DNA of 22,200 nt from Clostridia bacterium (GTDB taxonomy: Bacteria > Bacillota_A > Clostridia > Christensenellales > Aristaeellaceae): positions 1 through 22,200 of the forward strand of contig JAGBBE010000027.1 of the NCBI GenBank assembly GCA_017938645.1, in the 5' to 3' direction. The notes beneath the pieces are model-generated. The model was given only the letters and a program-made list of their open reading frames with translations, ran no database searches and was not told the DNA's origin. Both the position numbers and the translations under genes were made by a program. Below are positions 9,461 to 17,822 of the stretch, piece after piece. The first letter of the stretch is position 1. Each line of letters starts with the position of its first letter.

Positions 9461-10969
9461 ATGAGAAATATTCAGGCGGATATTGCCATCATCGGCGGAA
9501 GCCTCGGCGGCGTACAGGCTGCGCGTGCAGCATGCGCGCGCGGACACAGCGTATATCTGTACGAGGAAACGGACTGGATCGGCGGACAGATGACCGCGCA
9601 GGCGGTTCCGCCGGACGAGCATCAGTGGATCGAGCAGCAGGGCGCGACGAAAAGCTACATGGACTATCGCCGCAAGGTGCGCGAAACCTACCTCGCCATG
9701 CCGGATGCCTCGGAGGAAATGAAGGCGCAGAAGGAGCTTTGTCCCGGTCAGTGCTGGGTTAGCCGCGTGTCGCATGATCCGCGAATCGGCGTCCGGCTGC
9801 TCACGGAGTCCCTTCAGCCGTATCTGGATTCCGGCCTTCTGACGCTCGAACTGCGCACGGTATGCGTGGATGCGCAGGTGGAGGGCGACTGTGTGAAGCA
9901 GGTCACGGTGCGCAGCGTTGAAACCGGCGAAGAGTGCACGGTGACGGCAAAGTACTTTCTGGACGGAACCGACTGCGGCGATCTGCTCCCGCTGACCGGC
10001 ACAGAATATGCGCTTGGCGCGGAAAGCCGCGCAGAAACCGGCGAACCTGACGCGCCTGAGACGGGTGACGGCGAGGATATGCAGCCTATCACCTGGGTGG
10101 CTGCGCTGGAATTGACGCCTGAGCGCATCCCCATGGAAAAGCCTGCTCTGTATGACGAGTTTGCAGCCATGGGTGTGGCCTATGCCGATAACAAGCTGCT
10201 CAGCTGGTATGGGCCGGAGGCAGCCACCGGTACCAAGCGGCTGTTTACGATGTACAGCGAGCCCGGCGTTCTGGGTCTTTGGGACTACCGCCGCATCCAG
10301 TATCCGCCGTACTTCACCACGCCGAAAAACGAAATCACGCTGCTCAACTGGCCGCAGAACGATTTCACCGAATCCGGCGTAATCGACGTGCCCGACCGCG
10401 AGGAGAAGCTCTACCGCGCAAGGCAGCAGACGCTGTCTCTGGCGTACTGGCTGTGGGAGCAGGGCTACAACATCCGCCTGTGTCCCGAAGTGACGGATAC
10501 GCCGGACGGACTGGCCAAAGCGCCGTACATCCGCGAATCGCGCCGCATCAAGGCCCGCCGCACCATCCGCGAGCAGGATGTGATCAAGGCCTGTCAGCCT
10601 GAGCCCAAACGCTGGCACGACAGCGTGGGCGTGGGTCATTACAACATGGACCTGCATCAGACCATCAAGACGCATTCGTTCTTCTTTGCGCCGGTGACGC
10701 CGTTTGAGATTCCTCTGGGCGCGCTGATTCCCATCCGCATGAAGAACCTGCTGCCATCCTGCAAGAACATCGGAACCACGCATCTGACCGGCGGCTGCTA
10801 CCGTCTGCATCCGGTGGAGTGGAACATCGGCGAGTCGGCAGGCACGCTGGCAGCCTACTGTGTGGAACATGGCGTAACGCCTGCGGAAGTCTGGGAAAAC
10901 GAAGAGCACCTGCATGCCTATCAGCAGGTGCTGGAAGATCAGGGCGTGCAATTGCACTGGGATCTGTGA
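9461..10969 (+). CDS. FAD-dependent oxidoreductase (FAD_oxidored / 'xanthan lyase'-annotated family)
   Basis: About 502 residues. The N-terminal dinucleotide-binding fold ADIAIIGGSLGGVQAA (6-21) is followed by an acidic strand end (YLYEE) and WIGGQ. The block CWVSRVSHDP and the later YFLDGTDCGDLLPLTG and LTGGCYRLHPVEWNIGESAG are typical of the PF12831-type flavoproteins that are often misnamed xanthan lyases. The C-terminal GES(A)G stretch closes the FAD site. Substrate unknown; no signal peptide, so cytosolic. I prefer the ATG at 9461 to the one at 9452: the AAGGA site (9447-9451), which overlaps the upstream stop codon, is 9 nt from 9461 but touches 9452. It is the last gene of the operon with the two glycosyltransferases, and a terminator follows 5 nt after the stop. 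Confidence 0.85.
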   Translation: MRNIQADIAIIGGSLGGVQAARAACARGHSVYLYEETDWIGGQMTAQAVPPDEHQWIEQQGATKSYMDYRRKVRETYLAMPDASEEMKAQKELCPGQCWVSRVSHDPRIGVRLLTESLQPYLDSGLLTLELRTVCVDAQVEGDCVKQVTVRSVETGEECTVTAKYFLDGTDCGDLLPLTGTEYALGAESRAETGEPDAPETGDGEDMQPITWVAALELTPERIPMEKPALYDEFAAMGVAYADNKLLSWYGPEAATGTKRLFTMYSEPGVLGLWDYRRIQYPPYFTTPKNEITLLNWPQNDFTESGVIDVPDREEKLYRARQQTLSLAYWLWEQGYNIRLCPEVTDTPDGLAKAPYIRESRRIKARRTIREQDVIKACQPEPKRWHDSVGVGHYNMDLHQTIKTHSFFFAPVTPFEIPLGALIPIRMKNLLPSCKNIGTTHLTGGCYRLHPVEWNIGESAGTLAAYCVEHGVTPAEVWENEEHLHAYQQVLEDQGVQLHWDL

Positions 10970-10974
10970 TCTGG

Positions 10975-11010
10975 ACAAAAAAGCCTCCTGCAAAAACAGG
11001 AGGCTTTTCG
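10975..11010. terminator. Bidirectional terminator between the oxidoreductase and rlmD-type genes
   Basis: A 10-bp stem AAGCCTCCTG/CAGGAGGCTT (10981-10990, 10997-11006, loop CAAAAA) has an A run on its left and a T run on its right, so it works for both convergent genes. Confidence 0.85.
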
Positions 11011-11014
11011 TATG

Positions 11015-12376
11015 TCATTCATCCAGAATCATGCTCACAACGTTCTCCACGCCGCCTGCGTAGCAGAACATGTCCACCGGCTGACAGCTTTCCAGCCGGT
11101 AGCCGCCCTCGGCAAGCATTTTGAGGTCGCGCGCCTGCGTAGGCACGTGACAGCTGACGTAGACCACACGGCGCGGACGGGCCTGAAGGACCGCCTCCAC
11201 GACCTGCGGTTCCACGCCTTTGCGTGGAGGATCAAGCACCACCACGTCGGGACGCAGCCCGTCTTTGACCAGCTTGGGCAGCAGATCCTCCACGGCGGCC
11301 ACGTGGAACTCGGCGTTTTCGATGCCGTTGCGTTTGGCGTTGCGCTTTGCTCCCTCGATGGCCTGCGGCACGATTTCAATGCCGATCACATGAGCGCAGC
11401 TTCGCGCCATGCACAGGGAAATTGTGCCTGCGCCGGCATAGGCGTCTACTACAGTATCGTCAGGCTTGAGCTGTGCAAAGTCGATGGCCTTCTGGTAAAG
11501 CCTCTCCGTCTGCGCAGGATTGACCTGAAAAAACGACAGGGGAGGCATTTCGAAGGTAAGGCCAAGCAGGTTTTCGTAAATGGCGTCCTCGCCGTACAGC
11601 TTCCGGCTGGTACGTCCGAGGATCACGTTGTTGCGCGCGCTGTTGACGCTCAGATGCAGCGAACAGAAGCCGGGCACGCGGTCCTTGAGCAGGGCAATCA
11701 GGCCCTCGGGATTGGGCAGCTTGTCTTTGGTGGCGACGAGCGTGACCATCAGCGAACCCGTGCGGCTTGTGCGCATCACAACATGGCGAAGAAGCCCCTT
11801 GCCGCTGAGCTCATTGTAGGGCTGGACACGGTTTTGTTTCATCCACTCACGCACCGCCGAAAGCACCTCGCCAAGACCCGGCATGGATACGGGGCAGTCC
11901 TCAATGGGCACGATGGCATGGCTGCGGCGGCGGTAGAAGCCGAGCTGCGGATCATCCGCCGTGCCGCCAACAGGAATGGCGGTTTTGTTGCGGCAGTGCC
12001 AGGGATCGTCCGCGCCGATCACGGGCGGAACATCCGCCTCGGAAACGTCCAGACCGCCGATGCGCGTTAAGCAGTCCACCACCTGCATGCGCTTGGCTGC
12101 AAGCGTGGCTTCGTAGGTCATGTGCTGACCGCTGCAGCCGCCGCATTTGTCATACACGGGACAGCGCGGCTTGGCGCGGTCAGGGCTGGCGGCAAGCACG
12201 TTCATCATCTTGCCGAATGCATAGCGGGGCTGCACCTTTACAATCAGGGTTTCCGCGTCCTCGCCCGGCAGGATGCCCGGCACGAACACGGCCATGCCCT
12301 CATGGATGCACACGCCCTCCAGCTCGCTGCCGAGACGGTCGCAGTGCAGTGTTATTTGCTGGTTTTTCTGGATCAT
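11015..12376 (-). CDS. rlmD: 23S rRNA (uracil-5-)-methyltransferase, TrmA/RlmD family
   Basis: 453 residues. An N-terminal TRAM domain (about 1-58) is followed by an iron-sulfur cysteine set at Cys72, Cys78 and Cys81 (CPVYDKCGGC) plus a fourth in IEDCPV. The SAM-dependent methyltransferase domain carries FFQVNPAQTERLY, DAYAGAGTISL, DPPRKG and the catalytic SCHVPTQARDL cysteine. The family makes 5-methyluridine in rRNA (or tRNA) using SAM; Firmicutes enzymes of this type often modify both positions served by RlmC and RlmD, so the exact target is uncertain. The start is ATG at 12376, preceded by GGAGG at 5 nt. The ATG overlaps the aroC stop as ATGA, so translation is coupled to the shikimate genes. 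The open frame continues upstream through aroC but is not coding there. Confidence 0.88.
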   Translation of the reverse strand: MIQKNQQITLHCDRLGSELEGVCIHEGMAVFVPGILPGEDAETLIVKVQPRYAFGKMMNVLAASPDRAKPRCPVYDKCGGCSGQHMTYEATLAAKRMQVVDCLTRIGGLDVSEADVPPVIGADDPWHCRNKTAIPVGGTADDPQLGFYRRRSHAIVPIEDCPVSMPGLGEVLSAVREWMKQNRVQPYNELSGKGLLRHVVMRTSRTGSLMVTLVATKDKLPNPEGLIALLKDRVPGFCSLHLSVNSARNNVILGRTSRKLYGEDAIYENLLGLTFEMPPLSFFQVNPAQTERLYQKAIDFAQLKPDDTVVDAYAGAGTISLCMARSCAHVIGIEIVPQAIEGAKRNAKRNGIENAEFHVAAVEDLLPKLVKDGLRPDVVVLDPPRKGVEPQVVEAVLQARPRRVVYVSCHVPTQARDLKMLAEGGYRLESCQPVDMFCYAGGVENVVSMILDE

Positions 12377-13491
12377 AGGTCCTCCAAACGCTTTGAAACA
12401 GGATAGGTAGCGCGGCGTTCCAGCCACATCTCGGTCAGCGCCAGTGCAACAGCACTTTCCACCACGGGAACGGCGCGCACGACTACGCACGGATCGTGAC
12501 GGCCATGAACGGTGAGGGTGGTATCCGCCTTGTCATGCAGGGAAACGGTGTTCTGTTCGCGGCTCAGAGAAGGCGTAGGACGGAACGCAGCGCGGACGAT
12601 CACCGGCATACCGTTGGTGATGCCGCCCAGCAGTCCGCCGGCGTTGTTGCGCGTGGTGACGACCTTGCCGTCCTTCATGGCATAGGGATCGTTGTAGCCT
12701 TTGCCGCGCATGGATGCAGCAGTAAAGCCTGCGCCGAACTCAACGCCCTTGACTGCCGGAATACTGAAAAGGTAGTTGGCCATCACACTTTCCATGCCCT
12801 CAAAGAAAGGCGCGCCCAGTCCTGCAGGAACGCCCGCGGCCACGCATTCCACAATGCCGCCCACGGAGTCCTGCTCCTCTTTGGCGCGGAGAATCGCCGC
12901 CTGCATGCGTTCGCAGGCTTCAGGATTCAGGGTGGGAATGGGCTGCTTCTGACACTCGAACAGGCGCTGCATATCCGGCTCCGTCCAGCTGAGGAAGCCG
13001 TCGTCGTTTTCATTGCCGATCAGCTGTACATGCGCTGCAATGCGGATACCCTGTGTCTCCAAAAGCTGCATCGCCACGCCGCCTGCAAACACATAAGGCA
13101 GCGTGAGACGACCGGAGTGATGACCACTGCCGCGCAGATCGTCGTTGCCAAGGCTGCGCACGATGGCGGGATAATCCGCATGTCCGGGACGCGGACGGTC
13201 GGGCAGAAAACCATAGTCCGAGGAATGGGTGTCGCCGTTTTCAAAGACGGCGGTCAGCGGCTGACCGGTGGTGACGTCATCCCAGAGTCCGCTCAGCACA
13301 CGCGGGATATCGCTTTCGCGCCGTCCTGTGGAAATAGCGCTGCGGGCGGCGCGGCGCTGGACAAAGGCATTGAGCCTGTCCATGTCCAGCCGGAGGCCTG
13401 CAGGCAGGCCGTCCAGCGTTACGCCAACGGCTTTTCCGTGGCTCTCGCCAAAAATTTCGACGCTCAGCATGCGTCCGATGCGGCTGCTCAT
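12373..13491 (-). CDS. aroC: Chorismate synthase
   Basis: 372 residues. It converts 5-enolpyruvylshikimate-3-phosphate to chorismate, the last step of the shikimate pathway, and needs reduced FMN. Signatures seen: SVEIFGESHG near the N-terminus (9-18), RPGHADY, the GSGHHSGRLT segment, MRGKGYNDPY, NNAGGLLGGITNG and a C-terminal HDPCVVVRAVPVVE. The start is ATG at 13491, overlapping the aroA stop as ATGA, with GGAAGG upstream. A longer in-frame opening to 13587 lies within aroA and is rejected. It works directly after the neighbouring aroA product in the pathway. Confidence 0.95.
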   Translation of the reverse strand: MSSRIGRMLSVEIFGESHGKAVGVTLDGLPAGLRLDMDRLNAFVQRRAARSAISTGRRESDIPRVLSGLWDDVTTGQPLTAVFENGDTHSSDYGFLPDRPRPGHADYPAIVRSLGNDDLRGSGHHSGRLTLPYVFAGGVAMQLLETQGIRIAAHVQLIGNENDDGFLSWTEPDMQRLFECQKQPIPTLNPEACERMQAAILRAKEEQDSVGGIVECVAAGVPAGLGAPFFEGMESVMANYLFSIPAVKGVEFGAGFTAASMRGKGYNDPYAMKDGKVVTTRNNAGGLLGGITNGMPVIVRAAFRPTPSLSREQNTVSLHDKADTTLTVHGRHDPCVVVRAVPVVESAVALALTEMWLERRATYPVSKRLEDL

Positions 13492-14741
13492 TCGGCCTTC
13501 CCTCCCAGCTGACGATAGGTATCGAAGAATCCAGGCCACGACTTGCTGATGCATTCCACGCCGTGCACGGTGATGGGTTGATTGCATTTGAGCGCGGCAG
13601 CGGCGAGGAACATGACCAGCCGGTGGTCATTGCGCGCGTCGGCTTCAAAGCCGCCTGTAAGCTGCGCCGGTCCGTGGACGAGCAGCGTGTCGCCTTCATC
13701 CTGCACGTCGGAGGCAACGCCGAGTTTACCAAGCAGCTCCTGCGTGGCAGCAAGGCGGTCGCTTTCCTTGATGCGCAGCCTGCTCACACCGCGAAGCACG
13801 GAGGTGCCGCGAAGCTGCGAGGAAGTCAGGGCAAGAATGGGCGCGATGTCGGGAATATCGGTACAGTCAATGTCGACGGCCTCTCCTCTGGACATGCTTT
13901 GCAGCACATCCACCACGCGCGCATCGCCCTGCGTGCAGTTTTCATCGCGTGTCAGGTTTTCGACGTCAATTTTACCTCCCATGGCGTTGATGCACAGAAG
14001 CACTGCCGCCTGCGACCAGTCGCCGGATACGGCGGCTTCTTCAGGCGAAGGCTGCGAAGGCGCAGCCAGATCAAATACGCCTTCGGAGGCTTCTGTATAC
14101 GGCACATGGAAGCGGTCCATCAGCCTGAGCGTCATATCCAGATACGGACGGCTGACAATGGGGCCGGTTACGGTCAGTTTTTTGGGCTGACCGCCCTGCG
14201 CATGCGCCAGCGCAATCAGCATGCCGCTGGCAAACTGGCTGGAGCGCGAACCGTCGATTTCGTAGGACCCGGCGGGCATGAAGCCGCTGATCTCCACTGT
14301 GCACACATCGCCGGATGTGCGGATCATGGTTGCGCCAAGCTTTTCCATCAGCGGTTCAAAAGCGTCCAGCGGACGGCGGAACAGCGCAGGCTCCATGACA
14401 AAGCGAACAGCCTGACCGCGCACAAGAAACGCAGGAATCAGCATGCGAAGAGCAGCAGCGCATGCGTGCACGCAGCAGTCCACCATCGGCGCGTCCTTCA
14501 CAGGCGCGGGCGCAGGCGTTACCATCAGCATGCTGCCCTCATGGCGCACCTTTGCACCAAGCGCCGTGACGCCGTTGATCATGGCATGGGTATCGTCGCA
14601 AAGCGGCGGAGGAAAGCCGGTGAGACAGCATTCGCCGTCGCCCAGCGCAGCCAACAGCAGCGCGCGGTGCGCTTCGCTCTTGGCCGGAGGTACCATGGCG
14701 CGGCCCTGAAGATAAGATGGATAAAAAGTAACGGAAGCCAC
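13488..14741 (-). CDS. aroA: EPSP synthase (3-phosphoshikimate 1-carboxyvinyltransferase)
   Basis: 417 residues from a GTG at 14741 with AGGAGG 9 nt upstream; the longer frame to 14882 covers the promoter. It joins PEP and shikimate-3-phosphate. Catalytic and binding residues are in place: Lys21 and Arg26 (PPAKSEAHR), Gln in SRSSQFASGM, Asp in DIPDIAP, KESDR, NDHRLVM and Lys in CISKSWP. The PEP/glyphosate loop, usually GNAGTAMR or ESGSTLR, reads HACAAALR here (92-99), so the glycine equivalent to E. coli Gly96 is Ala95 and the preceding Asn/Glu is Ala93. In known enzymes Ala at this site gives glyphosate insensitivity; that it does so here is inference. First gene of a tightly overlapped aroA-aroC-rlmD operon with a promoter at 14785-14793. 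Confidence 0.95.
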   Translation of the reverse strand: MASVTFYPSYLQGRAMVPPAKSEAHRALLLAALGDGECCLTGFPPPLCDDTHAMINGVTALGAKVRHEGSMLMVTPAPAPVKDAPMVDCCVHACAAALRMLIPAFLVRGQAVRFVMEPALFRRPLDAFEPLMEKLGATMIRTSGDVCTVEISGFMPAGSYEIDGSRSSQFASGMLIALAHAQGGQPKKLTVTGPIVSRPYLDMTLRLMDRFHVPYTEASEGVFDLAAPSQPSPEEAAVSGDWSQAAVLLCINAMGGKIDVENLTRDENCTQGDARVVDVLQSMSRGEAVDIDCTDIPDIAPILALTSSQLRGTSVLRGVSRLRIKESDRLAATQELLGKLGVASDVQDEGDTLLVHGPAQLTGGFEADARNDHRLVMFLAAAALKCNQPITVHGVECISKSWPGFFDTYRQLGGKAE

Positions 14742-14784
14742 GGGAAAACGCCTCCTGCTTTGATAGTACAAAAGAACAGTATGT

Positions 14785-14793
14785 ATTATAACA
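14785..14793 (-). promoter_or_regulatory. Extended -10 promoter for the aroA operon
   Basis: The minus strand reads TGTTATAAT: TATAAT at 14785-14790 with a TGn extension. The -35 region is poor (TTTTGC). The predicted leader is about 37 nt. It is divergent from the permease promoter at 14849-14876, about 60 bp away. Confidence 0.6.
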
Positions 14794-14848
14794 TGGAGGC
14801 GCACAATGCAAAAGGGGAAAGATTTTGCCCTTTTCACGGAAAAGCCAT

Positions 14849-14876
14849 TTGCAAACCCCATCTTTGTGCGTATAAT
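14849..14876 (+). promoter_or_regulatory. SigA-type promoter for the DMT permease pair
   Basis: TTGCAA (14849-14854), a 16-bp spacer and a perfect TATAAT (14871-14876). The GAGGTG ribosome site follows at 14894-14899. Confidence 0.75.
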
Positions 14877-14906
14877 AGACAAAAGTCAACCAATGAGGTG
14901 TATGAT

Positions 14907-15818
14907 ATGAATTACGCATTGCAGTTTCTGCTGCTGGTGCTGGTGGCTGCCCTGGCAGGCGTTAAAGTAACCGTGCAGGGCCAGATGAGCCGCAGGCTGA
15001 TTCGCGGCTTTGCGGATACGCTGTGGTTTAACGTGCTGATGTTTGCAGCCATTGCGCTGATGTTCGTGCTGATCTTCCCCATGGGGCCGGTCAATGGTAC
15101 GATTATTGGTTTTGGCGTGCTGCTGGGCTGTACCACGGTATTGTCGCAGGCATTCTACGGGCTTGCGTTCAACATCGGTCCCGTGTCTCTTACGGTGCTG
15201 ATTGCCAACTTCAGCGTCCTGATCAACACGCTGTTTTCCGCTGTTGCGTTTGGCGAAAAGCTGCATCTGTCGCAGAGCATAGCCATTGTGTGTCTGGCGG
15301 CTTCCATGGTTTTGAGCCGCAAGCCGGACAAGGGCGGCCCCAAAGCGAATACACGCTGGTTTGTTTATTCACTGCTGGTGATGGCGGGCTTTGGCGTGGG
15401 CAACAGCGCGCAGAAGTTTTTCTGGCTCACGGAAGCGTCCAAAGCGCCTCACAGCGACGTGACGCTGCTGGCGGTGATGTATGCGTGCGCATCGCTGATT
15501 GCACTGCTCCTCTACGGCGTCATGGCTGGCAAGGGAAACAAGAGCGAGCTGCGGTTTCAGAAACCTGTGATCGGCTTTGTGCTGGCAATTGGCGCTTCTC
15601 TGTGCTTGTTCCAGAAAACCAGCATGTATGCGCTGGCTCATGTGGACGGAACCTTCTATTTCCCGACAGTTTCGGGTCTGCAGTCGCTGTGGATTACGGC
15701 TGCGGGCATTTTGCTGTTCAAGGATAAGCTGAGCCGCAATCAAAAAATTGGTCTGGTATTTGGCATCATCAGCGTGGCGCTGATGAACGTACGTGTCGGA
15801 CCGGCGATCCAGTTCTGA
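14907..15818 (+). CDS. DMT-superfamily permease (EamA-like), copy 1
   Basis: 303 residues, about ten membrane helices in two five-helix halves, typical of the drug/metabolite transporter superfamily; an inner-membrane protein. Features shared with the next gene are VKVTVQGQMSR near the N-terminus, GPVSLTVLI after helix 4, and a C-terminal FPTVSGLQSLW followed by FKDKLSR. Substrate not predictable; amino acids, nucleotides, sugars and drugs are all known for the superfamily. The ATG at 14907 follows GAGGTG by 7 nt. The open frame extends upstream antisense to aroA, but the promoter and ribosome site fix this start. The next gene begins 18 nt downstream, so they form a two-gene operon. Confidence 0.85.
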   Translation: MNYALQFLLLVLVAALAGVKVTVQGQMSRRLIRGFADTLWFNVLMFAAIALMFVLIFPMGPVNGTIIGFGVLLGCTTVLSQAFYGLAFNIGPVSLTVLIANFSVLINTLFSAVAFGEKLHLSQSIAIVCLAASMVLSRKPDKGGPKANTRWFVYSLLVMAGFGVGNSAQKFFWLTEASKAPHSDVTLLAVMYACASLIALLLYGVMAGKGNKSELRFQKPVIGFVLAIGASLCLFQKTSMYALAHVDGTFYFPTVSGLQSLWITAAGILLFKDKLSRNQKIGLVFGIISVALMNVRVGPAIQF

Positions 15819-15836
15819 CACGAAAGAGGGTAAAAA

Positions 15837-16742
15837 ATGTCATATGTTGTTCAGTTTCTGCTGGTGCTGCTTCTGGCGGTACTGGCCTGCACCAAGGTGA
15901 CCATTCAGGGCTTTGTGAGCCGAAAGCATATCGTGACCACTCAGGACACTGTATGGTTCAATGCGCTGGTGTTTACCGCCATTGCTGCGTTTCTGGCGCT
16001 GCTGTTTCCAATGGGAGAGATCAATGGCGTGCTGGTGTTCTACGCCCTCGTGGTGACGGTGACGACGGTTGTGTTTCAGGTATGCTACACCATCGCCCTG
16101 AAAACCGGCCCTGTTTCGCTTACGGTACTGATCGGCAACTTCCATGTGCTGATCACCACCAGCTTCGCCTGTCTGTTTTTCAAGGAGAAGCTCTATCTGA
16201 GCCAGATCGCGGGCGTTGTTCTTCTGATAGCTTCCATGTTTCTCAGCTCTCAGAGCAAACCTGACGAAAAGAAAGCGACCCGAAAGTGGCTCTTGCTTAC
16301 GCTGGCGAGCATGTCCTGCTCGGCTTTGTACGGCATTGGTCAAAAGCTGTTCCTGGCCACGCCCGAAAGCCAGCTGTCCAATGCACAGGCCACCGAATTG
16401 ATCGTGAGTTATGCGCTAGCGGCCATTGCCGGCTTTGCTGTCTACGGCGTTGGCAGGAAAAAAGGCGGCAAAACCACCATGGGTCTGAAAAAACCCGTGA
16501 TTCTTTATGCGCTGGCCATCGGCCTGGTTTTGTGCCTCTATCAGCGCCTCAATACCTACGCAATGAGCGTGGTCGAAGGAACCTTTCAGTTTCCGACCTA
16601 CGCTGGACTGCAATCGCTGATTATGACGCTGGTGGGCGTTGTGATGTTCAAAGATCAGCTCACGCGCAGACAGCAGCTGAGTGTGCTGTGCGGCATTGTC
16701 AGCGTGGTCCTGATGAATCTTCGGTTCGGGTTTGCTATCTAA
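15837..16742 (+). CDS. DMT-superfamily permease (EamA-like), copy 2
   Basis: 301 residues, about ten membrane helices. It is a paralogue of the preceding permease: TKVTIQGFVSR, KTGPVSLTVLIGNF, FPTYAGLQSL and FKDQLTRRQQ align one-for-one with copy 1. AGAGGG lies 6 nt before the ATG. Tandem permeases of this superfamily may act as two-component pairs (as in paired small multidrug transporters) or as separately specialised duplicates; the sequence does not decide. A bidirectional terminator follows directly. Confidence 0.85.
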   Translation: MSYVVQFLLVLLLAVLACTKVTIQGFVSRKHIVTTQDTVWFNALVFTAIAAFLALLFPMGEINGVLVFYALVVTVTTVVFQVCYTIALKTGPVSLTVLIGNFHVLITTSFACLFFKEKLYLSQIAGVVLLIASMFLSSQSKPDEKKATRKWLLLTLASMSCSALYGIGQKLFLATPESQLSNAQATELIVSYALAAIAGFAVYGVGRKKGGKTTMGLKKPVILYALAIGLVLCLYQRLNTYAMSVVEGTFQFPTYAGLQSLIMTLVGVVMFKDQLTRRQQLSVLCGIVSVVLMNLRFGFAI

Positions 16743-16744
16743 TT

Positions 16745-16782
16745 AAAGAAAAAACAGCGGAGTTTTGATCCACTGTTTTTTC
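16745..16782. terminator. Bidirectional terminator between permease copy 2 and the YhhN-type gene
   Basis: AAAAAACAG.GGA pairs with TCC.CTGTTTTTT (about 16749-16781) with one C-A mismatch, and A/T runs lie on both sides. It ends next to the stop codon of the convergent minus-strand gene. Confidence 0.75.
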
Positions 16783-16783
16783 T

Positions 16784-17440
16784 TTACGCAAACGCACTCA
16801 TTCCAAGCAGAAACTGCGCTGTATAATAAATGCCGATGTTTGTGAAATCAAACTGTATGCTGGGCTTTGCCAGGATGACATGGCAGGTGCCCATGTCGCT
16901 TAGCACAAACAGCATCGCGCCCAGAGCTGCAAGCACCGATCTGCGGGAAAACACCGCGAACGGCAGCGGTACGCTGAAAGCGAGCAGCGCGCCTAGTGCA
17001 CAACAATACACAAGCACGCCCAGATACATCAGCTTGCTGGGAAACAGATGCAGATATCTGCGGCAAAACAGCCACAATCCAAGGATGGAGAGCAGAAACA
17101 CCGGAATACTCCATACGCCGGGCTTCTGAAAACCGCCCAATGCGGTTAAGTAGAGCATATGTCCGGCGAAGAACAGCGCGCCGCCAACAATAAATTTGAC
17201 GCCAAGCAGATAGTCCGCCGCAGCGCACACGCACAGTCCCAGAAAGATGAACAGAGCATAACGGTCTGTTCCGCCGCTTTTGAGAAGCGCGGCCAGACCA
17301 AACAAAGCTGCCAGCACGGTCGGAATGGTTTTGACCGTCAGTTTCAGTGCCTGAGCGGCGCCATTCAAACGGAAGAATAGGGTGGGCATCGAAATAAACC
17401 ATGTGAACAGAAGCGCCAGCGCAGAAAACAGCCAGAGCAT
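16784..17440 (-). CDS. YhhN/TMEM86-family membrane protein (lysoplasmalogenase-like)
   Basis: 218 residues, about eight hydrophobic segments. The pattern KTIPTVLAAL, then FLGLCVCAAADYLL and FFAGHMLYL, and a C-terminal ALGAMLFVLSDM...YYTAQFLL matches the YhhN family, with conserved Lys and Asp residues inside the membrane. Animal TMEM86 proteins and some bacterial members hydrolyse the vinyl-ether bond of lysoplasmalogens; the bacterial function is otherwise little studied. GGAGG lies 6 nt before the ATG at 17440; the frame is open to 17503 but without a ribosome site. It follows the SCP2-type gene by 16 nt, which fits a lipid-related operon. Confidence 0.8.
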   Translation of the reverse strand: MLWLFSALALLFTWFISMPTLFFRLNGAAQALKLTVKTIPTVLAALFGLAALLKSGGTDRYALFIFLGLCVCAAADYLLGVKFIVGGALFFAGHMLYLTALGGFQKPGVWSIPVFLLSILGLWLFCRRYLHLFPSKLMYLGVLVYCCALGALLAFSVPLPFAVFSRRSVLAALGAMLFVLSDMGTCHVILAKPSIQFDFTNIGIYYTAQFLLGMSAFA

Positions 17441-17456
17441 ACAATTCCTCCAAATC

Positions 17457-17822
17457 TCAGAGAATCTGTGCAAAACGGGTAAGCAGTCCGATGCTGCCTT
17501 CAACCTTCAGCCTGCCGGTAAACATGGCCTTCATGGGCGTGAGCTCGCGGCGGATCATCGCCAGAAGATCACTCTCTGAGCCGGAAATAACCGCGTCCGC
17601 CTTTTCGGATGCATCAAGCATCCGGAAATGGTTTGCCGCCAGTTCGAAGGCAATCGAAAGCCCGGTGTCGGTGGTGTTGAGACGATAGCGTCCGCTGAGG
17701 GCACCCAAGGCTTCAGGATGATTTTTGAGCGCTTCGCAAAAGCGTTCCATCAGAACTGAAAAGGACAAATCTGTACCTGCCTTGGTCATGAGCTGATGGA
17801 TTTCATTTCTGAGCTCATCCAT
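17457..17822 (-). CDS. SCP2 sterol-carrier-fold lipid-binding protein
   Basis: 121 residues. The C-terminal half has the SCP2 pattern: ADAVISGSESDLLAMIRRELTP followed by FTGRLKVEGSIGLLTRF, with a strand-rich middle (GLSIAFELAANHF). The fold makes a hydrophobic tunnel that binds lipids or acyl-CoA; bacterial stand-alone SCP2 proteins have no settled function. Cytosolic, no signal peptide. Its ATG overlaps the end of the phosphatase gene by 8 nt; GGAGGG is about 9 nt upstream. It sits between a phosphatase and a putative lysoplasmalogenase. Confidence 0.8.
   Translation of the reverse strand: MDELRNEIHQLMTKAGTDLSFSVLMERFCEALKNHPEALGALSGRYRLNTTDTGLSIAFELAANHFRMLDASEKADAVISGSESDLLAMIRRELTPMKAMFTGRLKVEGSIGLLTRFAQIL

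Noticed and set aside
13563..15818. A 751-residue plus-strand protein
   Set aside because: Its first two-thirds are the antisense of aroA; only the part from 14907 has a promoter, ribosome site and permease features.
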